From contig JAFGHW010000015.1 of NCBI GenBank assembly GCA_016929895.1, positions 1 to 54,947 of the forward strand: a DNA stretch of 54,947 nucleotides, in the 5' to 3' direction. This stretch comes from Candidatus Woesearchaeota archaeon (GTDB lineage: Archaea; Nanobdellota; Nanobdellia; Woesearchaeales; ARS49). The notes below the pieces were generated by a model, which saw nothing but the letters and a program-made list of their open reading frames with translations, made no database searches and had not been told where the DNA came from. Shown piece after piece: positions 27,642-37,820 of this stretch; within the stretch, counting starts at the first letter, position 1; each line of letters starts with the position of its first letter. The translations under genes and the position numbers were made by a program.

Positions 27642-28115
27642 ATGAGCGGAGATTCAAAATATACTACAAATGTATTAAACAAAAGCAGCATAACTATCCA
27701 AAAACAGGGAACTAGTTATTTTTTGCTTTTTAAATTCACAAAATCTGCTTTAGAAGAACTAGGATGCGATACAAAAGCTTTGGCATTAGGACTTGATAAT
27801 AGAGAAGATATTGCAAAATTTGTAACACTTATTCAAACATATCCCAATTATCATTCTATTCGTATTAACAATAAGTTCTTAATATACACCAAAAAAGAAC
27901 TGAATGTTGTTTCTTCAAGTCCATTACAAGAATCGCCTATTATAGAATCACTTGAAGCCGCGTTAGACACAGAAGGAGAAGATTCTGAATTATTAATATT
28001 AGATTCTACTGATGACGAAAAATTACCTAAAAGAACAAGCGATCACGAAAAAACAAAAACAAGAATAATACCAAGAGAAGAACTACTCAGCAAATCTTAT
28101 CAAGAAACAGAATAA
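27642..28115 (+). CDS. hypothetical protein, acidic C-terminal half
   Basis: 157 aa ORF with SD-like GGAGGGG upstream; no recognised domain. Confidence 0.65.
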   Translation: MSGDSKYTTNVLNKSSITIQKQGTSYFLLFKFTKSALEELGCDTKALALGLDNREDIAKFVTLIQTYPNYHSIRINNKFLIYTKKELNVVSSSPLQESPIIESLEAALDTEGEDSELLILDSTDDEKLPKRTSDHEKTKTRIIPREELLSKSYQETE

Positions 28116-28117
28116 AA

Positions 28118-28576
28118 CTATTTTTTTCTTTCTCTTCTGACAAAATCGCCAATATCAAAAACGTTTTGAACTGCAACTTTCTTAGAATCAAACTTGTTAA
28201 TAATTCTGCCATAACCCAGGCACTCATTATGCTTATTAAGAACCAGAACCAAATCATTTAATTTCTGCTTTGGATTGAACTTAGTAATACTTCTTGCATA
28301 AATGTGCTTGCCGCAAATAAACATCCATGCGCCTTTATCATTAACTGTTACTTTGTTTTTTGAAACCCCGGCCAATTCCTTAAGAAGATAAGGGCTTGGG
28401 ATGAAATTTCTCTTTATTTTTCCTAAGTAAATGCCAATAAATGACGTTGTATGCGCAGTTTGCTGCAAAATTTTCTGCAGGTTTGATGAAACTAAGTAGA
28501 AATCTGAGCGAATTTGCATAATATCTGCCTCATTAATTATCTTCTCTTTGCCAAACTTTTCAATAAACTCTTTCAT
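28118..28576 (-). CDS. Nip7-like PUA-domain protein
   Basis: IYLGKIKRNFIPSPYLLKELAG...WMFICGKHIYARSI...LVLVLNKHNECLGYGRI...VFDIGDFVRRE follows the Nip7 pattern. Confidence 0.75.
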   Translation of the reverse strand: MKEFIEKFGKEKIINEADIMQIRSDFYLVSSNLQKILQQTAHTTSFIGIYLGKIKRNFIPSPYLLKELAGVSKNKVTVNDKGAWMFICGKHIYARSITKFNPKQKLNDLVLVLNKHNECLGYGRIINKFDSKKVAVQNVFDIGDFVRRERKK

Positions 28577-29463
28577 AATTTTCTCACCTTTGCAATAAAA
28601 AAACCTTCTGTGAGTGTTTTATGAGGCCAAAAACGTTTGCAATTCTGGATTTGTTTATCGAGCTTTTGGCCAAATATATTTGTCAAACCCTGGTCGCCGA
28701 TAGTATTAATCTTTTCAAATTTTACATTAAAATTATCCAACAGCCACTGCATATTCAATTCATTTTCCTCTGGCTCTAAAGAACAAGTTGAATAAACCAA
28801 AATACCATCTTTTTTCAATACCTTCATGCATACTGTTAATAAATCCCTTTGCAATTCTGCCCTATTTTTAATCGTGTTAATATTTCTATGCTTTTCAAAC
28901 CAATCAGGCTCTGTAATAAAATTACCAGAACAAGGAGCATCCAGCAGTATTTTATCAAACTTAAGATTAAGTTTATCAGATTTCAATGCATCCATATGAA
29001 ATACAATCGTGTTTTGACACCCCATGCGTTCTAAATTATTTTTCAGAGCAGGCAATCTATGCTTTTGCTTTTCCAAAGCAATAACAATCCCTTTATTATC
29101 CATCCACTGCGAAATTTGAGAAGTCTTGCCACCAGGAGCAGCACAACAATCTAAAATTAACTCATTTTGCTCTGGACTTAGCACTTCAACAGGAATCTGA
29201 GAAGCTGCACCCTGCAAATAATAATAACCTAATAAATATTCAGTAATCGCTCCCAATGAAAATCTTGATTTATCAATATAATAACCATGTTTTGCAAAAT
29301 CAATCTTTGAAACAGCCACTCCCAGAGATTTTAGACGAAAAATTAAAGCATTTTCAGAAATATTCAAAGTATTAACCCTAAAAGACTGCCTTAGAGGAAC
29401 AGATTTAACTCTTTCACCTAACTGCTTATAACGATTAAGAAAAAAATTCATGCCCTTTTCCAT
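28573..29463 (-). CDS. NOL1/NOP2/Sun-family RNA m5C methyltransferase
   Basis: LDCCAAPGGKTSQI, LLDAPCSGNF, VYSTCSLEPEENE. Confidence 0.92.
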   Translation of the reverse strand: MEKGMNFFLNRYKQLGERVKSVPLRQSFRVNTLNISENALIFRLKSLGVAVSKIDFAKHGYYIDKSRFSLGAITEYLLGYYYLQGAASQIPVEVLSPEQNELILDCCAAPGGKTSQISQWMDNKGIVIALEKQKHRLPALKNNLERMGCQNTIVFHMDALKSDKLNLKFDKILLDAPCSGNFITEPDWFEKHRNINTIKNRAELQRDLLTVCMKVLKKDGILVYSTCSLEPEENELNMQWLLDNFNVKFEKINTIGDQGLTNIFGQKLDKQIQNCKRFWPHKTLTEGFFIAKVRKL

Positions 29464-30845
29464 CTTACGCCCTTAGGAGTATCTTCAAGAATAATGCCCT
29501 GTTTTTTTAACTTATCACGAATTTCATCAGCCTTTTTAAAATCCTTACCCTTCCTAGCTTTTTCCCTATCGTCAATAAGTTTTTGGATTTGCTTGCCAAT
29601 AGCCTCTTCTTCAACAATAATAAAACCAAGAACAGAATCAAATAATTTCATTGTTTTCTTTACTTTATCTGCATCCCTTTTGCTAAGAGCTGCTATGGAA
29701 ATATTAATTTCTTTGATTAAATCAAATACCGCGGCCAATGCGCCTGAAATCTCTAAATCATCATTCAAACATTTTTCAAAGGCGCTTATTGCCTTTTTAA
29801 TCGAATTATCTACAAGTTTAGCATCTCCTTTTCCGTTGCATTCATCCAATTTCTTCATAAAATTCCAAATCCGATGCAAAGAATTCTTAGATGCATTTAA
29901 ACCTTCAAAAGTAAAGTTTAACTGCTGACGATAATGAGTCGATACAAGCAAAAAACGAATAGCCAAAGGATTATAACCTTTGCCTATAAGGTCTCTCAAA
30001 GTATAAAAATTACCCAAAGACTTGGACATTTTCTTTCCGTCAACCAATAACCACTCATTATGAAACCAATAATCAACAAACTTCCTGCCTTCAGCGCCTT
30101 CTGCCTGCGCAATCTCGTTCTCATGATGAGGAAAAATTAAATCAACACCGCCACCATGAATATCAAATGGCTGGCCAAGATACTTAGTACTCATAGAAGA
30201 GCACTCAATATGCCAGCCAGGCCTTCCTTTGCCAATTTCAGTTTCCCAGAAAACCTTTCCATCATCTTTTGTCCATGCCTTCCATAAGGCAAAATCTCCG
30301 GAATTTTCCTTATCATACTCATCAGCACGAACCCTTGAAGAAGCCCCTTCTTTTAATTGTGTAACATCAATATGAGCTAATTTGCCGTAATTCTTAAATT
30401 TAGAAATTGCAAAATAAATATCACCATTCTTAGTCTTATACGCCAACCCCTTATTTAATAATTTTTTAATCGTTGCAACCATGGCTGCTATATGCTCTGT
30501 TGCTTTTGGGTATATATCTGCAGGAACAACATTTAAAGATTTCAAATCCTGAAAAAAACCATCTATAAATGGCTTTGTAAACTGCTTTAAAGACTTATTT
30601 TCCTTCTGAGAATCCCTAATGGTTTTATCATCAACATCAGTAATATTCTGAATAAACTTAACTTTATACTTTAAATATTTTAGATACCTGTTTAATAAAT
30701 CGCCCGCCACATACGCGCGGTAATTACCAATATGCGGAAAATTATAAACAGTAGGACCGCAGCAATAAATTCCAACCTGAGTTTTTTTAATCGGCTTGAA
30801 AACCTCTCTCTTTCTGGATAATGTATTGTAAAGTTTAAGCGCCAT
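29448..30845 (-). CDS. cysS: cysteinyl-tRNA synthetase
   Basis: YCCGPTVYNFPHIGNYRAYV, NITDVDDK, GWHIECSSM, KMSKSLGNF. Confidence 0.95.
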   Translation of the reverse strand: MALKLYNTLSRKREVFKPIKKTQVGIYCCGPTVYNFPHIGNYRAYVAGDLLNRYLKYLKYKVKFIQNITDVDDKTIRDSQKENKSLKQFTKPFIDGFFQDLKSLNVVPADIYPKATEHIAAMVATIKKLLNKGLAYKTKNGDIYFAISKFKNYGKLAHIDVTQLKEGASSRVRADEYDKENSGDFALWKAWTKDDGKVFWETEIGKGRPGWHIECSSMSTKYLGQPFDIHGGGVDLIFPHHENEIAQAEGAEGRKFVDYWFHNEWLLVDGKKMSKSLGNFYTLRDLIGKGYNPLAIRFLLVSTHYRQQLNFTFEGLNASKNSLHRIWNFMKKLDECNGKGDAKLVDNSIKKAISAFEKCLNDDLEISGALAAVFDLIKEINISIAALSKRDADKVKKTMKLFDSVLGFIIVEEEAIGKQIQKLIDDREKARKGKDFKKADEIRDKLKKQGIILEDTPKGVRWKRA

Positions 30846-30931
30846 GCAGAATAAAACAATCTATATAGTATATAAAATTATCCTTAAAACCAGCCAAAAA
30901 CTTTATAAAAAGACCTGAATAATAGAGGAGT

Positions 30932-33358
30932 ATGGACTTGCCAAAAAAATACGATACAAAAACATCAGAAACAAAATGGGCAGAGTTTTGGGAAAAAGAA
31001 AAAATCTATGCATTCAATCCAAAATCAAAAGCAGAAATATACTCAGTAGACACTCCCCCGCCAACTGTTTCAGGAAAACTTCATATTGGGCACGCATTTT
31101 CATATTCTCACCAGGATTTTGTAATACGATTCCAAAGAATGCTTGGAAAAAACATTTTTTACCCATTTGGAACAGACAATAACGGGGTAGCAACAGAAAG
31201 ATTAATCGAAAAAACCAGAAAAATCAAAGCAAGAAACATGCCAAGAGAAAAATTTTCAAAAATCTGCCTAGAAGAACTTGAAAAAAATCTAATACCACAA
31301 TATGAAAAAGACATGAAAGGACTTGGAATAAGCTGCGATTACAATATATTTTACACAACAATAGACCCGCACTGCCAAAAAATATCACAAAAAAGCTTTA
31401 TTGAACTTTACAAAAAAGGCAGAGAATACAGAAAAGACGCACCAGCAATGTGGTGCCCTGAATGCGAAACTGGAATCTCGCAAGTAGAATGCACAGACAT
31501 TGAAATGGATTCTACATTTAGTGATATTATTTTTAAAATAAACGGAAAAGACCTTATAATTGCCACAACAAGACCAGAATTGCTGCCTGCATGCGTAGCA
31601 GTATTTTACCATCCAAAAGACAAAAGGTATACAAAACTAAAAGGCAAAAAAGCAAAAGTCCCTCTTTTTGACATAGAAGTTCCAATAATGCCTGATGAAA
31701 GAGCAGACCCTGAAAAAGGAACAGGAATAGTAATGTGCTGCACATTTGGAGACCAAACAGACATGGAATGGCAAAAAGCATACAATCTGCCAATAAAAGA
31801 AGCAATAACAAAAGACGGAAAAATGACGGAAATAACAGGAAAATACAAAGGAATGACCATAAAAGAAGCAAGAAAACAAATAATACACGACTTAGAACAA
31901 GCAAAACTATTAGTTTCAAAAAAACCAATCAAGCACGCAGTAAATGTTCATGAAAGATGCGGAACAGAAATCGAATTTGTAAAGTCAAAACAATGGTTTA
32001 TCAAATATTTAGACCTTAAAAAAGACATGATAAAATGGGGCAAAAAATTAAATTGGTATCCGCAACATTTCATTTCGAGATACAATAACTGGATACAAGG
32101 ACTACAATGGGATTGGCTAATTTCGCGGCAAAGATACTTTGGAATACCATTTCCAGTATGGTATTGCAAAAAATGCAATGAAGTAATCCTTGCAAAAGAA
32201 AAAGATTTGCCAGTAGACCCATTAAAAGACAAGCCGCCTGTAAACAAATGCCCAAAATGCAATTGTACAGAATTCATTCCAGAAAAAGATGTTCTCGATA
32301 CATGGGCGACATCATCACTAACACCAAGACTATCCATAGAACTAATGCCTGCCGCATTGCAAAAAAAACTATATCCAATGAATTTGCGGCCACAAGCACA
32401 TGATATAATAACATTCTGGCTTTTCAACACAGTAGTCAAATCAAACATGCACTACAAAACAAACCCATTCAAAGACGTCATGATTTCAGGATGGCTTTTA
32501 GACCCAAAAGGCAAAAAATTCTCTAAATCAAAAGGAAATGTAATAGAACCATACGAAGTAATCAACAAATACTGTGCAGATGCTCTGCGATTTATGTCTG
32601 CGGGCTCAAAACTGGGGGAAGATTTACCTTATCAAGAAAAAGATGTTGTAACAGGAATGAAAACCATAACAAAACTATGGAACGCATCAAAATTTTCATT
32701 TATTCATTTAAAAGATTACAAAAAAGAAAAACCGGCAAAAATAGAATTTTTTGACAAATGGATTTTATCCAAGCTGAACAAATTAATTAAAGAATCAACA
32801 GAATCATTTAAGAAATACGAATACTCGAGAGTAAAACTAGACATTGAAAACTTTTTCTGGCACACGCTTTGCGACAATTACTTAGAAATAGCCAAAGACA
32901 GATTATACAACCCTGACAAAAGAGGAACAGAACCAAGAAAAAGCGGACAGTATGCTCTTTATGAAACACTATTATCAATAATAAAAATGCATGCTCCAAT
33001 AATGCCATTTATAACAGAAGAAATATACCAAAATTTCTTTAAAAAACTAGAAAAAGACAAAAGCATACACACAAGCAAATGGCCTGAGTTCGACTTCAAA
33101 AAAATAGACCAAAAAATAGAAGAAACAGGAGATGCCTTAATTGAAATAATCGCTGAAGTAAGAAAAATAAAAACAGCAAACAGCAAGCCACTAAACACAC
33201 CTTTAAGTGAGCTTACAATAGATTGCAGCAAAGACTTACAGAACCTAATTAAACCTTCACTAGAAGACTTAAAAGCAGTAACAAAAGCAGAAAAAATAGA
33301 ATTTGGAAAAGGAAATATAAAAATCAGAGAAAATCTGAAGATAGATTTAAGAATTTAA
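30932..33358 (+). CDS. valS: valyl-tRNA synthetase
   Basis: PPPTVSGKLHIGHAFSYSHQDF, GTDNNGVATE, KFSKSKGNVIEP, TTRPELLPACVAVF. Confidence 0.95.
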   Translation: MDLPKKYDTKTSETKWAEFWEKEKIYAFNPKSKAEIYSVDTPPPTVSGKLHIGHAFSYSHQDFVIRFQRMLGKNIFYPFGTDNNGVATERLIEKTRKIKARNMPREKFSKICLEELEKNLIPQYEKDMKGLGISCDYNIFYTTIDPHCQKISQKSFIELYKKGREYRKDAPAMWCPECETGISQVECTDIEMDSTFSDIIFKINGKDLIIATTRPELLPACVAVFYHPKDKRYTKLKGKKAKVPLFDIEVPIMPDERADPEKGTGIVMCCTFGDQTDMEWQKAYNLPIKEAITKDGKMTEITGKYKGMTIKEARKQIIHDLEQAKLLVSKKPIKHAVNVHERCGTEIEFVKSKQWFIKYLDLKKDMIKWGKKLNWYPQHFISRYNNWIQGLQWDWLISRQRYFGIPFPVWYCKKCNEVILAKEKDLPVDPLKDKPPVNKCPKCNCTEFIPEKDVLDTWATSSLTPRLSIELMPAALQKKLYPMNLRPQAHDIITFWLFNTVVKSNMHYKTNPFKDVMISGWLLDPKGKKFSKSKGNVIEPYEVINKYCADALRFMSAGSKLGEDLPYQEKDVVTGMKTITKLWNASKFSFIHLKDYKKEKPAKIEFFDKWILSKLNKLIKESTESFKKYEYSRVKLDIENFFWHTLCDNYLEIAKDRLYNPDKRGTEPRKSGQYALYETLLSIIKMHAPIMPFITEEIYQNFFKKLEKDKSIHTSKWPEFDFKKIDQKIEETGDALIEIIAEVRKIKTANSKPLNTPLSELTIDCSKDLQNLIKPSLEDLKAVTKAEKIEFGKGNIKIRENLKIDLRI

Positions 33359-33374
33359 ACAATGGTGGGAATAA

Positions 33375-33947
33375 GTGAGTTCAATAATAGAATATACAGA
33401 ATATCTTAGACCGGAATTTTTAAATCCCAATTTAGAAGTTAAAAATATTTCAAATATCAGTATATCTTTCTTAGAAAGACAGGGAATAAGAGGACTTATA
33501 TTCGACGTAGACAATACAATTACAAAATATCGCGGGACTGAGTTAGATTTGCGAATAAAAGAACACTTTCTAAGATTAATCGAAAAATTTAATTCATGTA
33601 TCATATCTAATACCACGCCGGAAAGAAGAAAGGCTCTTGAAAAATATTTTGGATTGCACATTGTTCAATCAACTATAAAAAAACCTTTTTCAGAACCTTA
33701 TGACCGAGCACTAGAATATTTACAAACATTGCCTTCAGAAACAGGAATGATTGGCGACAGACTTTTAACTGATATTGCAGGAGCAAATAAAAAAGGAATT
33801 TTTACAATAAAAGTAAAACCTTTAAAAATATTTTCTGAACCTTTGCCGCATACAATTATAAGATGTTTAGAAACAATATTGTTAAGAATATACCAAGAAG
33901 AAGGACCTGCGCAAAAAACATACTTACTCCCAAAAAACTACTTTTAA
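33375..33947 (+). CDS. HAD phosphatase, YqeG-like
   Basis: LIFDVDNTITKY, ISNTTPERR, MIGDRLLTDIAGANKKG; GTG start. Confidence 0.85.
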   Translation: MSSIIEYTEYLRPEFLNPNLEVKNISNISISFLERQGIRGLIFDVDNTITKYRGTELDLRIKEHFLRLIEKFNSCIISNTTPERRKALEKYFGLHIVQSTIKKPFSEPYDRALEYLQTLPSETGMIGDRLLTDIAGANKKGIFTIKVKPLKIFSEPLPHTIIRCLETILLRIYQEEGPAQKTYLLPKNYF

Positions 33948-35731
33948 CTCTTCTTCCTAAAAGTCTTATAAATCAGTTTATTTCTTGAAAAATAATAAAT
34001 ACTGCAAGCAAGAGCTGCTGCAATAAACACCAAAAATACAAGAAGAATCAATTTCTGCCATAAAACAAAAATAGACAAATCATAAATGATAGTGCTTCTC
34101 AGCAAATCACTGCAAACAACAAAAGGATTAAGCTCAGCAATAGCCATAAACCAAGAAGGCATGCTCTCAATAGGAATAATTACATCTGACAAGAAAAGAA
34201 AAATACTGCCCAATGAAATCGCGCCCAAAGCGGAAGTTTCCTCTGAATTAAAAATATAACCCACCATCATTCCAATAGCAGAAAACAAAGCAATAACCAA
34301 AAAAACAAGTATAATTGTATAATGAATTCCTGCCAAAAGCTGAGAAGAAAAGAAAACAGCAGCAATAGCCAAAATAATTACTGACTGCAGAATCAAAAGA
34401 AGAAAACACGTAACAAAAGTAGCAAACAAATAAGTAAAACCATTAACAGGAGCCATAAAATTACGAAAATAAGCAGGAGATTTCTTTTCCAACAAAATCA
34501 GCGTAGGAGCCAATAACAAAGCAGTAAACATAATTATCAACACAATAAGACTTGGAAAAATATAATTCAAATAACTCTGCTCAGAAATAACCGGCTTGAT
34601 ATTAGTAACAATAGGCTGAACAACAGCCTCAGGATCTTTAACCTCAATAGAACGAATAATATTATCAATATTATTCAAAGCCCTTTGAACATCCAAAAGA
34701 TTTTTCAGAGAACCATCCAAAGCAGTCTTGGCATCACCCAACTCTGCCAAGGAAGTATCATGAGCAGCATCGATCTGGTCCATCTGAGCCTTTGTCTGGG
34801 TAATCTTACCGACCAAAGTATCAATCAAAGAATTCAATTCATTAAACTGGGATTCTGCCAAGCTCTTTGTATCACCAAACTTGCCCTCCATTTCATTCAA
34901 TTCGTCGATTGCACTTTCGAACAAATCCTTAAGACTCTGTTTTTGCTCGCCGCTAATAGAACTGGCCTGAACAACATCATTAGCATTCCCAACAAAAGAC
35001 TTGGCATCACTAATAGCCTGAGAACCCAGATTAATAGAAGCATCAACCCAATGCTTAACCTTGCCCTTTTGGCTAGACAAATCAGAAGTGCCAAAAGCAC
35101 CAGGATCAAAATCAAGGCTAACCTCTTCCAAGCGGATACTAACATCAGTAACACGGCGATTAACCAAATCATTAGACGTAGTCAAATTAATCAAGGAAGG
35201 GCGCTTTTCCTTAACCTGGGTGCTGGAATACTCCAAAGCATTAACCAAAATAGTAGTCAAATTCCTGCTAAGCTCCATAGACTTTTCTGTCACTTCCTCT
35301 GTCATAGCATTTAAAACAGACCAGACAAGATTAATCTGGGAATAATCAACATAAAAACTCAATTCATTAGAATTATCCTTAGCCATTGTAAAATCAGGAG
35401 AAAACACAACACAAGTATGCACTTCACCCCTTTCAATAGCAGAACGACATTTATCCTCTTCAGGAAACCTGGTAACCTTAAACTGAGCATCAACAAGCCT
35501 ATCCACAAAAGAATTAGACAGCTCGTTATATTTTTCAGAAAAAGTGCCGACCTTAACTGCATACAAATTAGTATTATCAAAAGCCAAGCCTGCTAAAAAA
35601 ATAATCAACAATGGGCCTAGAATAACAATCAAAGCAGAAGCCTTAGCCCTAATCAATAATCGAATATTCTTCTTAACAAGAGTTATAGTGTTTTTAATAA
35701 ATTTATTCATACGCATTAAAGCAAACCTCAA
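33944..35731 (-). CDS. ABC-2 type transporter permease with large extracytoplasmic coiled-coil insert
   Basis: N-terminal TM, long coiled-coil loop, 5 C-terminal TMs (SALGAISLGSIFLFLSDVIIPIESMP). Confidence 0.85.
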   Translation of the reverse strand: MRFALMRMNKFIKNTITLVKKNIRLLIRAKASALIVILGPLLIIFLAGLAFDNTNLYAVKVGTFSEKYNELSNSFVDRLVDAQFKVTRFPEEDKCRSAIERGEVHTCVVFSPDFTMAKDNSNELSFYVDYSQINLVWSVLNAMTEEVTEKSMELSRNLTTILVNALEYSSTQVKEKRPSLINLTTSNDLVNRRVTDVSIRLEEVSLDFDPGAFGTSDLSSQKGKVKHWVDASINLGSQAISDAKSFVGNANDVVQASSISGEQKQSLKDLFESAIDELNEMEGKFGDTKSLAESQFNELNSLIDTLVGKITQTKAQMDQIDAAHDTSLAELGDAKTALDGSLKNLLDVQRALNNIDNIIRSIEVKDPEAVVQPIVTNIKPVISEQSYLNYIFPSLIVLIIMFTALLLAPTLILLEKKSPAYFRNFMAPVNGFTYLFATFVTCFLLLILQSVIILAIAAVFFSSQLLAGIHYTIILVFLVIALFSAIGMMVGYIFNSEETSALGAISLGSIFLFLSDVIIPIESMPSWFMAIAELNPFVVCSDLLRSTIIYDLSIFVLWQKLILLVFLVFIAAALACSIYYFSRNKLIYKTFRKKS

Positions 35732-35833
35732 TTTTATTGTCGAAACAGCTTTCCTCTTTTTTATTGGTTTGGTTTCCTTTAATGGTCAACCTTTTTCCGC
35801 CGGAAACCTCTAAGCTTGAAAATCGGAAAAAGT

Positions 35834-36883
35834 TCATTTTACCAATTCCTCAAACGCCTCTTTTAATGAAGGTTTAGCCAAATCCAAAGATTCTATTGAA
35901 TCCCTATGCTTAGCAACAATCTTAAACAAATCTGACAATAATCTTTTAGGAGTTGAAGTATACAAAATAAGCTTTCCTTCCAGCATTTTATTCCTGGCAA
36001 CCAAAGAATGCTTTGCCAAATAATCCAAAAGATACTTATACTTGCCAGAAGAAGTCTTTAACTGAACTTCAAAATTAGTAGTATATTTTCTTCTAATATC
36101 ATCACTAGAACCATTAAAACTAATAGTCTTATTATTCAAAACAGCAATTCTGGAACAATAATGCTCAATCTCATCAATAAAATGAGAAGCAACAATAACA
36201 GTAGTTCCCTTCTTATTAATATCCCTGATTATTTTCCACATCTGCCTTCTTAACAAAGGATCCAAGTCAGCAGTAGGCTCATCTAACAATAAAATACTTG
36301 GCTTATGAATCAAAGCACAAGCAATATCCAATCTTTTTTGCATACCGCCAGAAAGATTTCCAGCCAAGGCATTTTCAAATCTGCTCAATTTGACCAAGCT
36401 TAACAGTTCGGTAGACCTGTCATAAATTTGGCCAGGAGACAGTCCGAACAATTCACCAAAATAAGCCAAATTTTCCTTGATAGTTAATTTAGAATAAAAA
36501 GAAGGATACTGAGTTGAAAAACCAAAAATCGCTTTGATTATTTCAGGAAACCTAAAAACAGAAACATTATTACCAGAAGGAGTCCTTACAACAACATCTC
36601 CTGCATCAGGCTCAATAAAACCAACCATCAAATTCATCAAAGTAGTTTTACCTGTTCCTGACAAACCAATAATCCCAAAAATCTCACCAGGATTAATAGC
36701 TAAAGAAATCTTATCCAATACCTGGGTATTATTAAAAGACTTAGAAATATTATCAATAAAAATCGCAGAACCCAAAGCAGACTTTTTATTAGAATCCTTA
36801 AAATGTTCTTCAACCATATCCTTTGGCCAGCCAGCCTTTATAAGACTGTGTAAATTATCAAAATCTATACTATCATCTACCAT
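35834..36883 (-). CDS. ABC transporter ATP-binding protein
   Basis: GLSGTGKTTLMNLM, NLSGGMQKRLDIACALIHKPSILLLDEPTADLDP. Confidence 0.93.
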   Translation of the reverse strand: MVDDSIDFDNLHSLIKAGWPKDMVEEHFKDSNKKSALGSAIFIDNISKSFNNTQVLDKISLAINPGEIFGIIGLSGTGKTTLMNLMVGFIEPDAGDVVVRTPSGNNVSVFRFPEIIKAIFGFSTQYPSFYSKLTIKENLAYFGELFGLSPGQIYDRSTELLSLVKLSRFENALAGNLSGGMQKRLDIACALIHKPSILLLDEPTADLDPLLRRQMWKIIRDINKKGTTVIVASHFIDEIEHYCSRIAVLNNKTISFNGSSDDIRRKYTTNFEVQLKTSSGKYKYLLDYLAKHSLVARNKMLEGKLILYTSTPKRLLSDLFKIVAKHRDSIESLDLAKPSLKEAFEELVK

Positions 36884-36984
36884 GTTCCCTTTATATATAG
36901 TCAGTTTTAAAAAAAAGCGCTATTATCTTTAAGTAGTGAATGCACATGGCAAGAAATTTATAGTAGTAAAGTTTAGTCAAGACA

Positions 36985-37371
36985 ATGCACAAAGAGATAT
37001 ATATTGAAACAAGCAAAAAACAAGAAATAATAGATATTACTGACAAAATAGAAAAATTAGTAAATATTACAGAAGGAATCTGCATGGTTTATGTTCCACA
37101 TGCAACAGCAGCAATAATGATTAATGAAAGCTATGACCCAAAGATTATGACAGATATAATTGATGCATTAAATTTATTAATACCACAAGGAAAATGGAAA
37201 CATGACTTAGTTGATAATAACGGAGCAGCTCATATCAAAGCAGGAATAATAGGGCCATCAGAACAGATTCCGATTATTGATGGCAAGTTAGGATTGGGCA
37301 GGTGGCAAGGAATAATGTTATGTGATTTTGACGGACCAAGAAAAAGAAAAATCATTGTGAGCATAAAATGA
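36985..37371 (+). CDS. YjbQ/UPF0047 family protein
   Basis: EGICMVYVPHATAAIMINE, GKWKHDLVDNNGAAHIKAGIIGPSEQIPI, LGLGRWQGIMLCDFDGPR. Confidence 0.9.
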   Translation: MHKEIYIETSKKQEIIDITDKIEKLVNITEGICMVYVPHATAAIMINESYDPKIMTDIIDALNLLIPQGKWKHDLVDNNGAAHIKAGIIGPSEQIPIIDGKLGLGRWQGIMLCDFDGPRKRKIIVSIK

Positions 37372-37820
37372 ACTGCGAAATGTGCGGCAAAAAAGAAGCA
37401 GAATACAAAACAATAGTCGAAGGGACAGAACTAACAGTTTGCGCTAAATGCTCAGCTTACGGAAAAGTAATCCGAAAACCACAATTGGCTATTAAAACAA
37501 AACAAAAAGAGGGCTTTAAAAAACAAGAAAAGCCAGAAAAAATTGAAAAGATTGTCATCGATTACGGGCAAAAAATAAGAAAAGCACGAACAAAAAAAGA
37601 AATGACACAAGAAGAATTTGCCAAAAAACTCAACATAAAAGAATCACTACTAACTAAAATAGAAAATTCTGTGTTAAAGCCGTCTATTCCCCTGGCGCGG
37701 AAACTTGAGAAAATATTAAAAATAAGACTTGTTGAAGAAATTGAGGATAACGAAAAAGTGGAAATAAAAAGCAGAAAAACAGAAGCAGTAACAATAGGAG
37801 ATTTAATAGACCTAGAATAA
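37368..37820 (+). CDS. archaeal MBF1-like zinc ribbon + HTH protein
   Basis: NCEMCGKKEAEYK...CAKCSAYG then YGQKIRKARTKKEMTQEEFAKKLNIKESLLTKIENS. Confidence 0.9.
   Translation: MNCEMCGKKEAEYKTIVEGTELTVCAKCSAYGKVIRKPQLAIKTKQKEGFKKQEKPEKIEKIVIDYGQKIRKARTKKEMTQEEFAKKLNIKESLLTKIENSVLKPSIPLARKLEKILKIRLVEEIEDNEKVEIKSRKTEAVTIGDLIDLE

Noticed and set aside
10722-33358. Five aminoacyl-tRNA synthetase genes (asnS, aspS, glyS, cysS, valS) within ~23 kb as a possible meaningful cluster
   Set aside because: They are on different strands and separate operons; probably coincidence except for the asnS-tgt-aspS neighbourhood reported separately.
34685-35314. 209-aa plus-strand ORF antisense to the ABC permease
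   Set aside because: No domain signal; overlaps the coiled-coil region of a well-supported gene; shadow ORF.
35794-35806. TTTCCG-C-CGGAAA palindrome between ABC permease and ATPase genes
   Set aside because: Short, isolated, no promoter geometry around it; too weak to call.
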